Of a DNA stretch of 64,000 nt, positions 46,797-54,880 are shown in pieces; the stretch's first letter is position 1, and every line of letters begins with the position of its first letter. Made by a program: the position numbers and the translations under genes. The notes below the pieces were generated by a model that saw only the letters and a list, made by a program, of their open reading frames with translations, was not told where the DNA came from and made no database searches. The stretch spans positions 248,001 through 312,000 of the forward strand of contig NZ_PYGC01000002.1 of NCBI RefSeq assembly GCF_003014495.1, written 5' to 3'. The stretch is from Prolixibacter denitrificans (GTDB lineage Bacteria > Bacteroidota > Bacteroidia > Bacteroidales > Prolixibacteraceae).

Positions 46797-48131
46797 ATGG
46801 CACGAATGAGACAACTGTTGATTCTGACGCTCGCGGTAGTATTGGTTTCCTGTGGAGGTTCGGGAAAAAAAGGCAATACGTCTGGTGAAAAAGATGCAAA
46901 AACTGAGAAGAAAGCGCCGGAGAAAGTCTCATTCGGAAAATTTTTGCCCTCTATTTTTTCAGTTACCACCTACGACGGGAAACGCCGCCTGGAGCAGGGA
47001 ATGGGTTTCTTCCTGAACGATAGCGTTGCTGTTAGTCTCTATTCGCTTTTTGGAAATTCGAATCGCGCCATCGTGCAGCCGCTGGATGGAAACAAGACCT
47101 ATGAGGTAGCCGGCTTTCTGGCGGTCGATCGAATCAATGATTTGGTGTTACTGAAGATAAAAAATTTGCACCGGCCCGGATTGAAATTATATACAGGCCA
47201 TGTTCCACAGGCGGCTCTGACCTATTTGGTTAGTCCCATAAGGGGAAATACAGTTCCTGTTGGCACGGGTAAAATGCTTGAAGAATCGACCATCCAGGGG
47301 AACCATGTTTTCCGGATATCCAACGTTATTTATGGATCGACCTGTGGACGGCCGGTTTTTCTTAAGAACCGTGAAGTGTTGGGGGTTGGCAACCTCTATT
47401 CCGCGGGCATCGATCAGGATTACCTGGCTATTCCGGCTGAACTTGTCGAAAAGCTACTGAAGAAACAGACCGAGCCGTTGAAACCGCTGTCCCGCTTGGG
47501 AGGGAAAGTTCCTCCGGCGGTTAGTGCTGCCAATGCAAAAATTAAGGGGGTGTTGGTGGAAACCGACTATGGTAACATAACCATCAAGCTTTTTAATAAT
47601 ATGCCGATTTACCGGGATAATTTCCTGAAACTGGTCCGGGAGCATTACTACGACTCGCTGCTGTGGCACCGGGTCATTGCCAAATTCGTGATTCAAACCG
47701 GTGCGGCTGACACGCGGCATGCCAAGCCCGATGACATGGTAGGTTGGAAAGGTCCGGGTTACACGCTGCCGGCCAATATCAACCCGAAATATTTCCACCG
47801 CCGTGGAATGGTGGGAGTGCCCCGTCTTCCCGATAGTCAAAACAATTATAAGCGTTCGGACGGAAGTCAGTTTTATATTGTGGTGGGAAGAAAGTACTCC
47901 GATAGCGAGTTGGATGACATTGAAAAAGAGAACCACATTAAATTCTCGCCCGAACAACGTCGGGTGTACAAAACCATTGGCGGAGCTCCAACGCTGGACG
48001 GAGAATACACCATCTTTGGTGAAGTGACTTCGGGGATGGACGTGGCAGACCGGATTGATACCGTGAGCGTGGACAAATATTACCGCCCGTTGCGCGATAT
48101 TCGCGTGAAGCGTATTCGTATCCTGAAGTGA
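46797..48131 (+). CDS. Lipoprotein fusing a degenerate trypsin-like domain to a cyclophilin
   Basis: A 444-residue lipoprotein (lipobox LVSC, Cys19). Residues about 48-222 look like a trypsin/HtrA-type fold: GMGFFLNDSVAVSLYSLF, FLAVDRINDLVLLKI and GSTCGRPVFLKNREVLGVG. The expected catalytic His position is Ser83, the Asp is kept (Asp115), and the Ser position is Cys183, so serine-protease activity is very unlikely. Residues about 248-444 are a cyclophilin (VLVETDYGNITIKLF, DSLLWHRVIAKFVIQTG, SDGSQFYIVVG, DGEYTIFGEV) without the long insert of its two neighbours. It may bind unfolded envelope proteins rather than cut them; that is inference. The gene ends directly against ispD, stop to stop. 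Confidence 0.85.
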   Translation: MARMRQLLILTLAVVLVSCGGSGKKGNTSGEKDAKTEKKAPEKVSFGKFLPSIFSVTTYDGKRRLEQGMGFFLNDSVAVSLYSLFGNSNRAIVQPLDGNKTYEVAGFLAVDRINDLVLLKIKNLHRPGLKLYTGHVPQAALTYLVSPIRGNTVPVGTGKMLEESTIQGNHVFRISNVIYGSTCGRPVFLKNREVLGVGNLYSAGIDQDYLAIPAELVEKLLKKQTEPLKPLSRLGGKVPPAVSAANAKIKGVLVETDYGNITIKLFNNMPIYRDNFLKLVREHYYDSLLWHRVIAKFVIQTGAADTRHAKPDDMVGWKGPGYTLPANINPKYFHRRGMVGVPRLPDSQNNYKRSDGSQFYIVVGRKYSDSELDDIEKENHIKFSPEQRRVYKTIGGAPTLDGEYTIFGEVTSGMDVADRIDTVSVDKYYRPLRDIRVKRIRILK

Positions 48132-48809
48132 TTATTTTCTTCCCGGTAGGGAAAGGAAAAACTCGGCAATTCTCAAATCTACCGGATGCGTAATTTTGAT
48201 GTTTTCGCGGTTTCCTTCCACAAGATGAACCCGAAAGCCAGCACTTTCTGCTACCGAAGCATCGTCGGTGAATAACGGATCGTAAGCTTGTTCGTAAGCT
48301 TTTAGCAACGTCGACGAATGGAATACTTGTGGCGTTTGCACCGAAAAATAACGGCTGCGGTCAACCGGAACCGATTTTTCCATAGTCCCTTCACGTAACG
48401 ATTCAACAACGGACAGAACCGGAATAGCAGCTCCTTTTTTTTCCGCTACCGCGAAGCAATCGTTGATGGTGGTTTGGCTGACCAACGGCCGAACACCGTC
48501 GTGTATAGCAACTAAATCGGAGTCGGACAAAGCCGACAAACCGTTTTTTACCGACTGAAAACGCGTGTCTCCTCCGGAAACAACCTGATGCCGAAGGACA
48601 AAATGATGATTCAGACACAGTTGTTCCCAGAAAGGAATCTGTTCGGCAGGAAGAACTACAATCAATTCCATGGATGAGTCGAACCGGTGGAAAGCTTCGA
48701 GTGTGTACATCAGAACAGGTTTGCCTAATAATTCGAGAAACTGTTTCGGTCGGTCGCTTTTCATTCGCGAGCCACTGCCGCCGGCAACAATAATCGTGGA
48801 ACGTGTCAT
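48132..48809 (-). CDS. ispD: 2-C-methyl-D-erythritol 4-phosphate cytidylyltransferase
   Basis: A 225-residue cytidylyltransferase of the MEP isoprenoid pathway. IIVAGGSGSRMKSDRPKQF at the very start is the nucleotide-binding loop, and IHDGVRPLVS, VDRSRYFSVQTPQVF and LFTDDASVAE are IspD landmarks. I use the ATG at 48809, where family members begin; an ATG eight codons upstream (48833) is also open. It converges with the cyclophilin fusion gene with no gap between stop codons. Confidence 0.93.
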   Translation of the reverse strand: MTRSTIIVAGGSGSRMKSDRPKQFLELLGKPVLMYTLEAFHRFDSSMELIVVLPAEQIPFWEQLCLNHHFVLRHQVVSGGDTRFQSVKNGLSALSDSDLVAIHDGVRPLVSQTTINDCFAVAEKKGAAIPVLSVVESLREGTMEKSVPVDRSRYFSVQTPQVFHSSTLLKAYEQAYDPLFTDDASVAESAGFRVHLVEGNRENIKITHPVDLRIAEFFLSLPGRK

Positions 48810-48906
48810 GGAATGTGAGTCGGTTCTGTTCATGGCGATTCAGGTCTGATTTCGGTTTTCCTTGCAAATTTAGTCTTCCCTTTACAAACCTTACGGTGAT
48901 TTCGAA

Positions 48907-48914
48907 TAAATTTG
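48907..48914 (+). promoter_or_regulatory. -7 box of the DUF2461 gene
   Basis: TAAATTTG matches the consensus exactly and overlaps the most upstream possible start codon of the following frame, so the ATG at 48939 must be the true start. Confidence 0.5.
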
Positions 48915-48938
48915 GTGAAACTGCATAAGCATTTTATC

Positions 48939-49604
48939 ATGAAAGAGATTCTTGACTTTTTGAATGACTTGGAAAAGAATAATAACCGCGAATGGTTTGA
49001 AGAAAATCGGGCTCGTTACGAAGCGACCCGGAACCAGTTTTTGGTTTTTACTGAATTGCTGAATAATGAAATCAGGACGTTTGATCCGGAGGTGCCAATA
49101 CTCGCTCCAAAAGATTGTATGTTCCGGATTTTCCGCGATGTTCGGTTTTCGAACGATAAACGTCCCTACAAAACCAATTACGGAAGTTTTATTGCCCGCG
49201 GCGGACGAAAATCAGGATATGCTGGTTATTATCTGCATTTGCAACCGGGAAGTTCTTTCCTGGGAGGAGGCGTGTATATGCCGCCATCCGACCGGTTGAA
49301 AGCCATCCGGCAGGAAATCTATCTCGATCCGAAAGGCTTTATGGAAATAAAAGACAACCCCGAATTTCAGCGATATCTCCCCGATGAATACGATGACAAA
49401 CTGAAAACCGCACCCCGCGATTTTCCGAAGGACTGGGAATACATTCATTTGCTTAGAAATAAATCATACGCTTATGACCGTAACCTGAGTGAAGAGGAAA
49501 TTCTATCGTCTTCGTTGATGGAAAATGTGTTGGAAACCTTCAAAGTACTTTCCCGGATGAACCATTTCCTGAACCAGGCCATCGATGATAATCTGAAGTC
49601 CTGA
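48939..49604 (+). CDS. DUF2461 (TIGR02453) family protein
   Basis: A 221-residue cytoplasmic protein. The N-terminal FLNDLEKNNNREWFEENRARYE and the block MFRIFRDVRFSNDKRPYKTNYGSFI followed by GYYLHLQPG are the DUF2461 signature. The family is widespread in bacteria and fungi, with no defined biochemical activity. The start was chosen because a promoter box covers the longer alternative. Confidence 0.92.
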   Translation: MKEILDFLNDLEKNNNREWFEENRARYEATRNQFLVFTELLNNEIRTFDPEVPILAPKDCMFRIFRDVRFSNDKRPYKTNYGSFIARGGRKSGYAGYYLHLQPGSSFLGGGVYMPPSDRLKAIRQEIYLDPKGFMEIKDNPEFQRYLPDEYDDKLKTAPRDFPKDWEYIHLLRNKSYAYDRNLSEEEILSSSLMENVLETFKVLSRMNHFLNQAIDDNLKS

Positions 49605-49783
49605 AGTCAGTCCAAATTCTTTGCGGTTCATCAGTGAAAACGGGAGAAGCAAAAGAACTTTGAAATGTAGATTTATTACAAACTATCGTTCTGACCTACT
49701 AATCTGTAAGTCAATTTGTAAATATTGTTAATTTCGCGGCGGATTTGTTAATATTTTTTAAAATCGTCGCAGGGATATTTCAT

Positions 49784-49791
49784 TAGTTTTG
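49784..49791 (+). promoter_or_regulatory. Likely -7 box of the DUF5020/purine permease operon
   Basis: TAGTTTTG matches TAnnTTTG, giving a leader of about 105 bases. I searched this leader for guanine, PreQ1-like and PRPP riboswitch signatures and saw none. Confidence 0.4.
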
Positions 49792-49903
49792 CAACGATTA
49801 TCGTAATAAACCCTCATTTCATGAAACAAGCCATTAGCATTGTAACCTAATGGTCGGCAATGTGTTGGTTCGTTGCATGTGACGTAAAATGAACTAATAT
49901 CAC

Positions 49904-50584
49904 ATGAAAAAGATCCTTTTTGCTCTTTCCTTTCTGATGGCCTTTACGGCTTTGGAAGCTCAGGACATTCAGCTGCATTATGACCTGGGCAAAGACCGCA
50001 AGTATTTGACTTCGACGGTTGAAATGTTCAAACCCGACCAGTATGGTAGTACCTTCTTCTTCATCGATATGGATTATGGTGCCAACGATGTGCAAGGGGT
50101 GGCTTTGGCTTACTGGGAAATTGCCCGCGGACTCAAATTCTGGGATAATCCGTTTGAAATCCATGTAGAGTACAACGGTGGCTTCGGACAGTATGCCCCG
50201 GGTGGTGCTTACCAGATTAACGATGCCTGGCTTTTCGGTGGAAACTACACCTGGAACACGGCTGATTATTCGAAGATTTTCACTCTGCAACTGATGTACA
50301 AAACCATCCGCGGAAAGAACAAAAACTCTTTCCAGGTTACTGGCGTGTGGACACTCCAGTTTTTCAACAACAAGTTGACATTGGATGGATTTGCGGATTT
50401 CTGGCGCGAGGACAATATGTTTGCTGATAAATCTACCAAGTTCGTTTTCCTGAGTGAACCGCAGTTTTGGTACAATGTGACCAAGAATTTCTCGGTAGGT
50501 AGTGAAATTGAGTTGAGTACTAACTTTGGAGGACATGAAGGATTTATGGTGAATCCGACCATTGCCGGTAAATGGACATTCTGA
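49904..50584 (+). CDS. DUF5020 outer-membrane protein, Tsx-like
   Basis: A 226-residue protein with a signal peptide (LMAFTALEAQ). The mature part is a run of amphipathic strands rich in aromatic residues (FFFIDMDYG, HVEYNGGFGQY, FLSEPQFWYN) ending in Phe (GKWTF), as in outer-membrane barrels. It matches the DUF5020 family, which is related to the nucleoside channel Tsx, from memory. The next gene, 26 bp on, is a purine permease, so this is probably the outer-membrane pore for nucleobases or nucleosides. Confidence 0.85.
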   Translation: MKKILFALSFLMAFTALEAQDIQLHYDLGKDRKYLTSTVEMFKPDQYGSTFFFIDMDYGANDVQGVALAYWEIARGLKFWDNPFEIHVEYNGGFGQYAPGGAYQINDAWLFGGNYTWNTADYSKIFTLQLMYKTIRGKNKNSFQVTGVWTLQFFNNKLTLDGFADFWREDNMFADKSTKFVFLSEPQFWYNVTKNFSVGSEIELSTNFGGHEGFMVNPTIAGKWTF

Positions 50585-50610
50585 TACCGGACATTGTTAA
50601 ATAACCTGTT

Positions 50611-51903
50611 ATGTTAGAAAAGCTTTTTAAACTTACACAGAACAAAACATCGGTGAAAACCGAAGTGGTGGCCGGAATCACCACGTTTATGACAATGGCA
50701 TATATCCTTGCGGTGAACCCGACCATTCTTTCGGAAACCGGAATGGATAAGAATGCGCTTTTCACGGCAACGGCTGTTGCCTCAATCGTTGCTACGTTGG
50801 TAATGGCTCTCCTGGCGAACCTGCCTTTTGCCTTGGCTCCGGGAATGGGCTTGAATGCTTTCTTTGCTTTCACAGTGTGCCTGGGAATGGGCTTTAGTTG
50901 GGAATTTGCCCTGACGGCAGTATTTATCGAGGGAATCATTTTTCTGATTCTAACTGCATTTAATATTCGCGAGCTAATTGTGAATGCCATCCCAATTAAC
51001 CTGAAGCATGCTGTTTCAGCTGGTATCGGTTTGTTTATCGCATTTATCGGAATGCAGGGCTCTGGTTTGATTGTAAATAATGACGCCACTTTGGTTGGTC
51101 TCGGCGATATGAGCTCACCGACCGTGCTGGTTACCCTTTTTGGCTTGCTGCTCACCGGGGTATTGCTGGCTTTGCGGGTGAAAGGTGCCCTGTTGATTGG
51201 TATCTTTGCTTCGACTATTTTGGGTATTCCGCTGGGCGTGACTCATCTTCCCGAAGGACATGTATTAAGTCTGCCGCCGTCCATTGCTCCCATCGCTTTC
51301 AAATTCGATTTCAGCAAGGTTTTCTCTCTCGATATGGTGATCATTCTCTTCACCTTCTTGTTTGTCGATATGTTCGATACGGTTGGAACCCTGGTGGGGG
51401 TATCGTCGAAAGCGAACATGCTGGATTCGGAAGGACGCGTTCCCCGTGTGAAGCAAGCACTGTTTGCTGACGCAGTAGGAACTACTTTTGGTGCCATGCT
51501 GGGTACCTCTACAGTTACCACTTACGTGGAAAGCGCTTCGGGCGTGGCTGAAGGCGGAAAAACCGGTTTGACTTCGCTGACCGTTGCCGGAATGTTTTTC
51601 CTGGCACTGTTCCTGGCTCCGCTTTTCCTGATGGTTCCGGGTGCAGCTACGGCTCCGGCCCTGATTTTGGTCGGTTCGTTTATGATGTCACCAATTCTGA
51701 AAATCAACTTTGATGATTACACCGAGTCGATTCCGGCATTCCTGACCATCGTCATGATGCCGCTGACCTACAGTATTGCCGAAGGTATTGTTTTCGGAAT
51801 GCTTTCATATGTACTGCTCAAAGTTTTGTCGGGTAAGATGAAAGATGTTAGTGTCATTATGTATGTTCTGGCAGTTTTATTCGTTCTGAAGTTTTTGGTT
51901 TAG
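50611..51903 (+). CDS. NCS2-family purine permease (AzgA/GhxP-like)
   Basis: A 430-residue inner-membrane transporter with about 12-14 hydrophobic segments. VVAGITTFMTMAYILAVNP at the N-terminus, ALAPGMGLNAFFAFTVC, and FVDMFDTVGTLVGVSSKA followed by LGTSTVTTYVESASGVAEGG are the marks of the AzgA branch of NCS2, which carries adenine, guanine and hypoxanthine with protons. Co-transcribed with the DUF5020 outer-membrane protein. Confidence 0.94.
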   Translation: MLEKLFKLTQNKTSVKTEVVAGITTFMTMAYILAVNPTILSETGMDKNALFTATAVASIVATLVMALLANLPFALAPGMGLNAFFAFTVCLGMGFSWEFALTAVFIEGIIFLILTAFNIRELIVNAIPINLKHAVSAGIGLFIAFIGMQGSGLIVNNDATLVGLGDMSSPTVLVTLFGLLLTGVLLALRVKGALLIGIFASTILGIPLGVTHLPEGHVLSLPPSIAPIAFKFDFSKVFSLDMVIILFTFLFVDMFDTVGTLVGVSSKANMLDSEGRVPRVKQALFADAVGTTFGAMLGTSTVTTYVESASGVAEGGKTGLTSLTVAGMFFLALFLAPLFLMVPGAATAPALILVGSFMMSPILKINFDDYTESIPAFLTIVMMPLTYSIAEGIVFGMLSYVLLKVLSGKMKDVSVIMYVLAVLFVLKFLV

Positions 51904-51932
51904 ACAGAATCTATTCCAGTTATATACTACTA

Positions 51933-51969
51933 AAAAAGGCCTTTTCAAGTTTTGGAAAGGCTTTTTTTA
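51933..51969 (+). terminator. Terminator of the purine permease operon
   Basis: AAGGCCTTTTC pairs with GGAAAGGCTT (one bulged G) around AAGTTTT, followed by seven T residues. Confidence 0.75.
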
Positions 51970-51984
51970 TTCGGTCAAATATTC

Positions 51985-51992
51985 TATTTTTG
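51985..51992 (+). promoter_or_regulatory. -7 box of tRNA-Val
   Basis: TATTTTTG matches the consensus and lies 14 bases before the first base of the tRNA. Confidence 0.5.
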
Positions 51993-52005
51993 GCTTCACC
52001 ACAAA

Positions 52006-52080
52006 GGGACGTTAGCTCAGTTGGTTTAGAGCGCTACCTTGACAGGGTAGAAGTCACTGGTTCGAATCCAGTACGTCCCA
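52006..52080 (+). tRNA. tRNA-Val (anticodon GAC)
   Basis: The cloverleaf is complete over 75 bases: acceptor GGGACGT / ACGTCCC, D arm GCTC / GAGC, anticodon stem CTACC / GGTAG enclosing TTGACAG (anticodon GAC, valine), and T arm ACTGG / CCAGT with TTCGAAT. The discriminator is A and CCA is not encoded. No duplicated 3' end or integrase is nearby, so it is not visibly used as an integration site. Confidence 0.97.
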
Positions 52081-52392
52081 CACTTTTCTTAGCTTACCAC
52101 AACAATTTGACTACCCGGAATCCTGAAATCGACCACGAAAGAGTTAAATAACATTGAGAGATATTTAGGTGAAACAACCGCTATTCAGACCGAATGATCA
52201 GAGCGACTTATTGGTTGAATAACAATATCCCTGAATAAAAAGGTAAAATAATGGTTGGGAATTTTTAAAATCGCAAGTGACGTACATGTAAAGATTGAGA
52301 TCTTTCATGACGAAAGACAGATTAATTTTTATATTTGTTCAAACTTGAAATGATTTATTCTAAACCAAATCATTAACTGAAAACAAAGCATA
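52081..52392. other. Intergenic region before the sugar permease
   Basis: No gene is visible in these 312 bases. They contain the inverted repeat TCTTTC / GAAAGA at 52301-52317 and the -7 box at 52330-52337 of the sugar permease. The remainder has no recognisable feature. Confidence 0.5.
52301..52337 (+). promoter_or_regulatory. Promoter and possible operator of the sugar permease operon
   Basis: TATATTTG (52330-52337) is a perfect -7 box. The perfect inverted repeat TCTTTC-ATGAC-GAAAGA (52301-52317) sits where the -33 element would be, suggesting control by a dimeric regulator. Leader of about 50 bases. Confidence 0.45.
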
Positions 52393-53751
52393 ATGGAACA
52401 AAAGCACGCTAATTACGGACTTGGAATGTCCGTTTTCGGAGCCATTTTCTTCATTTTTGGTTTCGCAACTACTTTCATCATCACGTTAAGTGCCAAGGTG
52501 AAGATGATTTTTACCTTGTCGGAATTTGAAGCTCAGCTTTTAACTGCTGCATTCTTCCTTACCTATCCGGTTTTATCGATTCCCACAGGCTATCTTATTA
52601 ATCGTATTGGGTACAAAACAGCTGTTGTAGCCGGACTTATTGTAATGGCAATAGGTAGCTTCCTGTTTTTCCCGGCAGCAGCCATTCCGTCTTTCGGATT
52701 GTTCCTGACTGCAACTTTTGTGTTGGCTGCCGGAGTGGTTATTCTCCAAACGGCTGCCAATCCTTATGTGACGGCTCTTGGTCCGGAATCCAGTGCTTCA
52801 GGACGACTAAACCTGACGCAGGCGTTGAATTCCATCGCTACCATGATTGCTCCCTGGATTATCTCCGTAGCTATTTTCAAAGGCGCAGGCGATATGCTTG
52901 ATGCTGCGACTTCCGCAAAGACCGTTCAGCTGCCATTTATTATCATGGGAGTTATTATTACACTGGTTGCGATTGCCATTATGGCGATTAAGCTTCCTGT
53001 TTTGCTTGACAGCGAAGAGATGGCTAATCCGGAGCGTGTTAAGAAGAGTGTTTGGAAGTATCCCCACGTATTATTGGGAGCTTTAGGTATTTTCTTTTAC
53101 GTAGGTGCAGAAGTAGGAAACGCCGGATTGCTGGTTAACTATCTGCAATCTCTCGAGGGGTTGAATATTACTCCTGAAATTGCCTCGCGTTTTGCTGCTA
53201 TTTACTGGGGAGGTGCTATGATTGGCCGTTTCTTCGGTTCGATTCTGCTCTCAGAAATGAAAGGAAATAAGTTGCCTTATATTTTCGGAGTGCTGATTCT
53301 TGCACTCGTTTCAGGTGCTTTTGTTACCGACTGGAACTTTAACTATGGTGCCTACTTCCTGTTGATTGCTGTAATCAACTTTGCCATTATGCAATTGGGT
53401 AAAGGAAACGCCAACCGTACCCTGGCTGTTTTTGCGGGTGTTGCTGCTATTTTGGCCATTACAACCGCGGTTACTACAGGAAGTGTTTCTCTTTGGACCA
53501 TTGTTTCCATCGGTTTCTTTAACTCCATCATGTTCCCGAATATCTTCGCTCTGGCTGTCAGAGACCTCGATAATGCAGAGAAAAGTACGGCTTCCGGAAT
53601 TATCAACAGTTTGATTTTCGGAGGTGCTGTTCTTCCTCTTATTATGGGAACCATTGCCGATAGCTACGGTTATACCTGGGCATTCTTTGTACCGGCATTC
53701 AGTTACCTGTACATCTTCTTCTATGCTGTTAAGGGTAGCAAGATTCGTTAA
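52393..53751 (+). CDS. FHS-family sugar:proton symporter (glucose/galactose or fucose type)
   Basis: A 452-residue MFS protein with about twelve membrane segments. FIFGFATTFIITLSAKVKMIF near the start, YPVLSIPTGYLINRIGYKTAV and LQTAANPYVTALGPE are features of the FHS group (FucP, GluP). The glucokinase gene 89 bp downstream suggests glucose as cargo, which would complete the use of glucose freed by the periplasmic enzymes of the starch locus. The loop positions that separate fucose from glucose carriers cannot be judged by eye. Confidence 0.9.
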   Translation: MEQKHANYGLGMSVFGAIFFIFGFATTFIITLSAKVKMIFTLSEFEAQLLTAAFFLTYPVLSIPTGYLINRIGYKTAVVAGLIVMAIGSFLFFPAAAIPSFGLFLTATFVLAAGVVILQTAANPYVTALGPESSASGRLNLTQALNSIATMIAPWIISVAIFKGAGDMLDAATSAKTVQLPFIIMGVIITLVAIAIMAIKLPVLLDSEEMANPERVKKSVWKYPHVLLGALGIFFYVGAEVGNAGLLVNYLQSLEGLNITPEIASRFAAIYWGGAMIGRFFGSILLSEMKGNKLPYIFGVLILALVSGAFVTDWNFNYGAYFLLIAVINFAIMQLGKGNANRTLAVFAGVAAILAITTAVTTGSVSLWTIVSIGFFNSIMFPNIFALAVRDLDNAEKSTASGIINSLIFGGAVLPLIMGTIADSYGYTWAFFVPAFSYLYIFFYAVKGSKIR

Positions 53752-53840
53752 TCACTAATAAGAATATCAATAGGATTCAGGTCCCAAACGTAAAGCTTTT
53801 ACTTTGGGACTTGTTCTCTCCTTTAAAAACATAAAAACAC

Positions 53841-54818
53841 ATGAAAAGAGTTGCGATAGGTATAGATATCGGCGGAACCAATACCGTTCTGGGTGTGGTT
53901 GACGAAAATGGCGATGTCCTGGTAAAAGATTCCATCTCAACACCCAACCATGGTGATGTTGGCAAATATGTTGCTTCGTTGAGCGAAAGTATCAACGAGT
54001 TAATCGATTCTGTTCACAAGCTGAATGCTGATGCAGAAGTGATGGGAATTGGTATTGGTGCTCCTAACGGAAACTACTATAAAGGAACCATCGAGCAGGC
54101 AGCAAACCTGGCTTTTAAAGGAGTAGTGCCACTGGTTGATTTGCTGAAAGAGAATTTTCCGCATCTGAAAGCGCTGGCGTTGACTAACGATGCCAATGCA
54201 GCTGCTATGGGTGAGATGATTTACGGAGGTGCTAAAGGCATGAAGAACTTCGTGATGATTACCCTCGGTACAGGTTTAGGAAGTGGTATTGTGGTAAATG
54301 GTGATTTGGTTTATGGGCATGACGGTTTTGCCGGCGAAGTAGGTCACACAACTGTTATTCCGCACGGACGTGTTTGCGGTTGCGGCGGTGCAGGTCACCT
54401 CGAAGCTTATTGTTCAGCACCTGGTATCAAACGTACCGTATTTGAACTGTTGACCAAATATAATGGTGGCAGTGAATTGACGAAATATTCGTTCGATGAA
54501 CTCGACTCGAAGAAGGTATTCGAAGCTGCTGAAAAAGGTGATAAAGTTGCCCTGGAAGCGTTCGAAATTACCGGTGAATTGCTTGGTCAGGGACTTGGCG
54601 ATACGGTTTGTCATCTGAGCCCGGAAGCCATCTTCCTGTTCGGAGGTCCAACTGCTGCCGGCGATCTGATCTTCAAACCCACTAAGGAGAGCATGGAAAG
54701 ACATGTACTACCTATTTTCCGTAACAAGGTGGAGATTCTTCCTTCGAAACTGAAAGCTGGTTCTGCTGCAATTGTTGGTGCCAGTGCATTGGTTTGGAAA
54801 GAACTGGAAAAGGAATAA
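53841..54818 (+). CDS. ROK-family glucokinase
   Basis: A 325-residue ROK kinase. The phosphate-binding loop is GIDIGGTNTVLGVVD, ALTNDANAAAMGE holds the catalytic Asp, and the ROK zinc motif is GHTTVIPHGRVCGCGGAGHL followed by EAYCS. It phosphorylates glucose, the expected role next to a hexose permease; some ROK proteins prefer N-acetylmannosamine or other hexoses. It lacks an N-terminal DNA-binding domain, so it is a kinase and not a ROK repressor. Confidence 0.92.
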   Translation: MKRVAIGIDIGGTNTVLGVVDENGDVLVKDSISTPNHGDVGKYVASLSESINELIDSVHKLNADAEVMGIGIGAPNGNYYKGTIEQAANLAFKGVVPLVDLLKENFPHLKALALTNDANAAAMGEMIYGGAKGMKNFVMITLGTGLGSGIVVNGDLVYGHDGFAGEVGHTTVIPHGRVCGCGGAGHLEAYCSAPGIKRTVFELLTKYNGGSELTKYSFDELDSKKVFEAAEKGDKVALEAFEITGELLGQGLGDTVCHLSPEAIFLFGGPTAAGDLIFKPTKESMERHVLPIFRNKVEILPSKLKAGSAAIVGASALVWKELEKE

Positions 54819-54837
54819 AAGAGAATACTTGTATATA

Positions 54838-54870
54838 AAAAAGGCTGTTCCGGTTGGGACAGCCTTTTTT
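54838..54870 (+). terminator. Terminator of the permease-glucokinase operon
   Basis: AAAGGCTGT and ACAGCCTTT pair around a short loop, followed by TTTTG. It ends the transcript before the 21-bp periodic array. Confidence 0.85.
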
Positions 54871-54880
54871 GTTTCCTACC

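Noticed and set aside
49792-49903. Purine riboswitch before the DUF5020 and purine permease operon
   Set aside because: The conserved loop and junction sequences of guanine or adenine aptamers are absent.
52006-52392. Integration site at tRNA-Val
   Set aside because: The tRNA 3' end is not repeated downstream and there is no integrase or phage gene.
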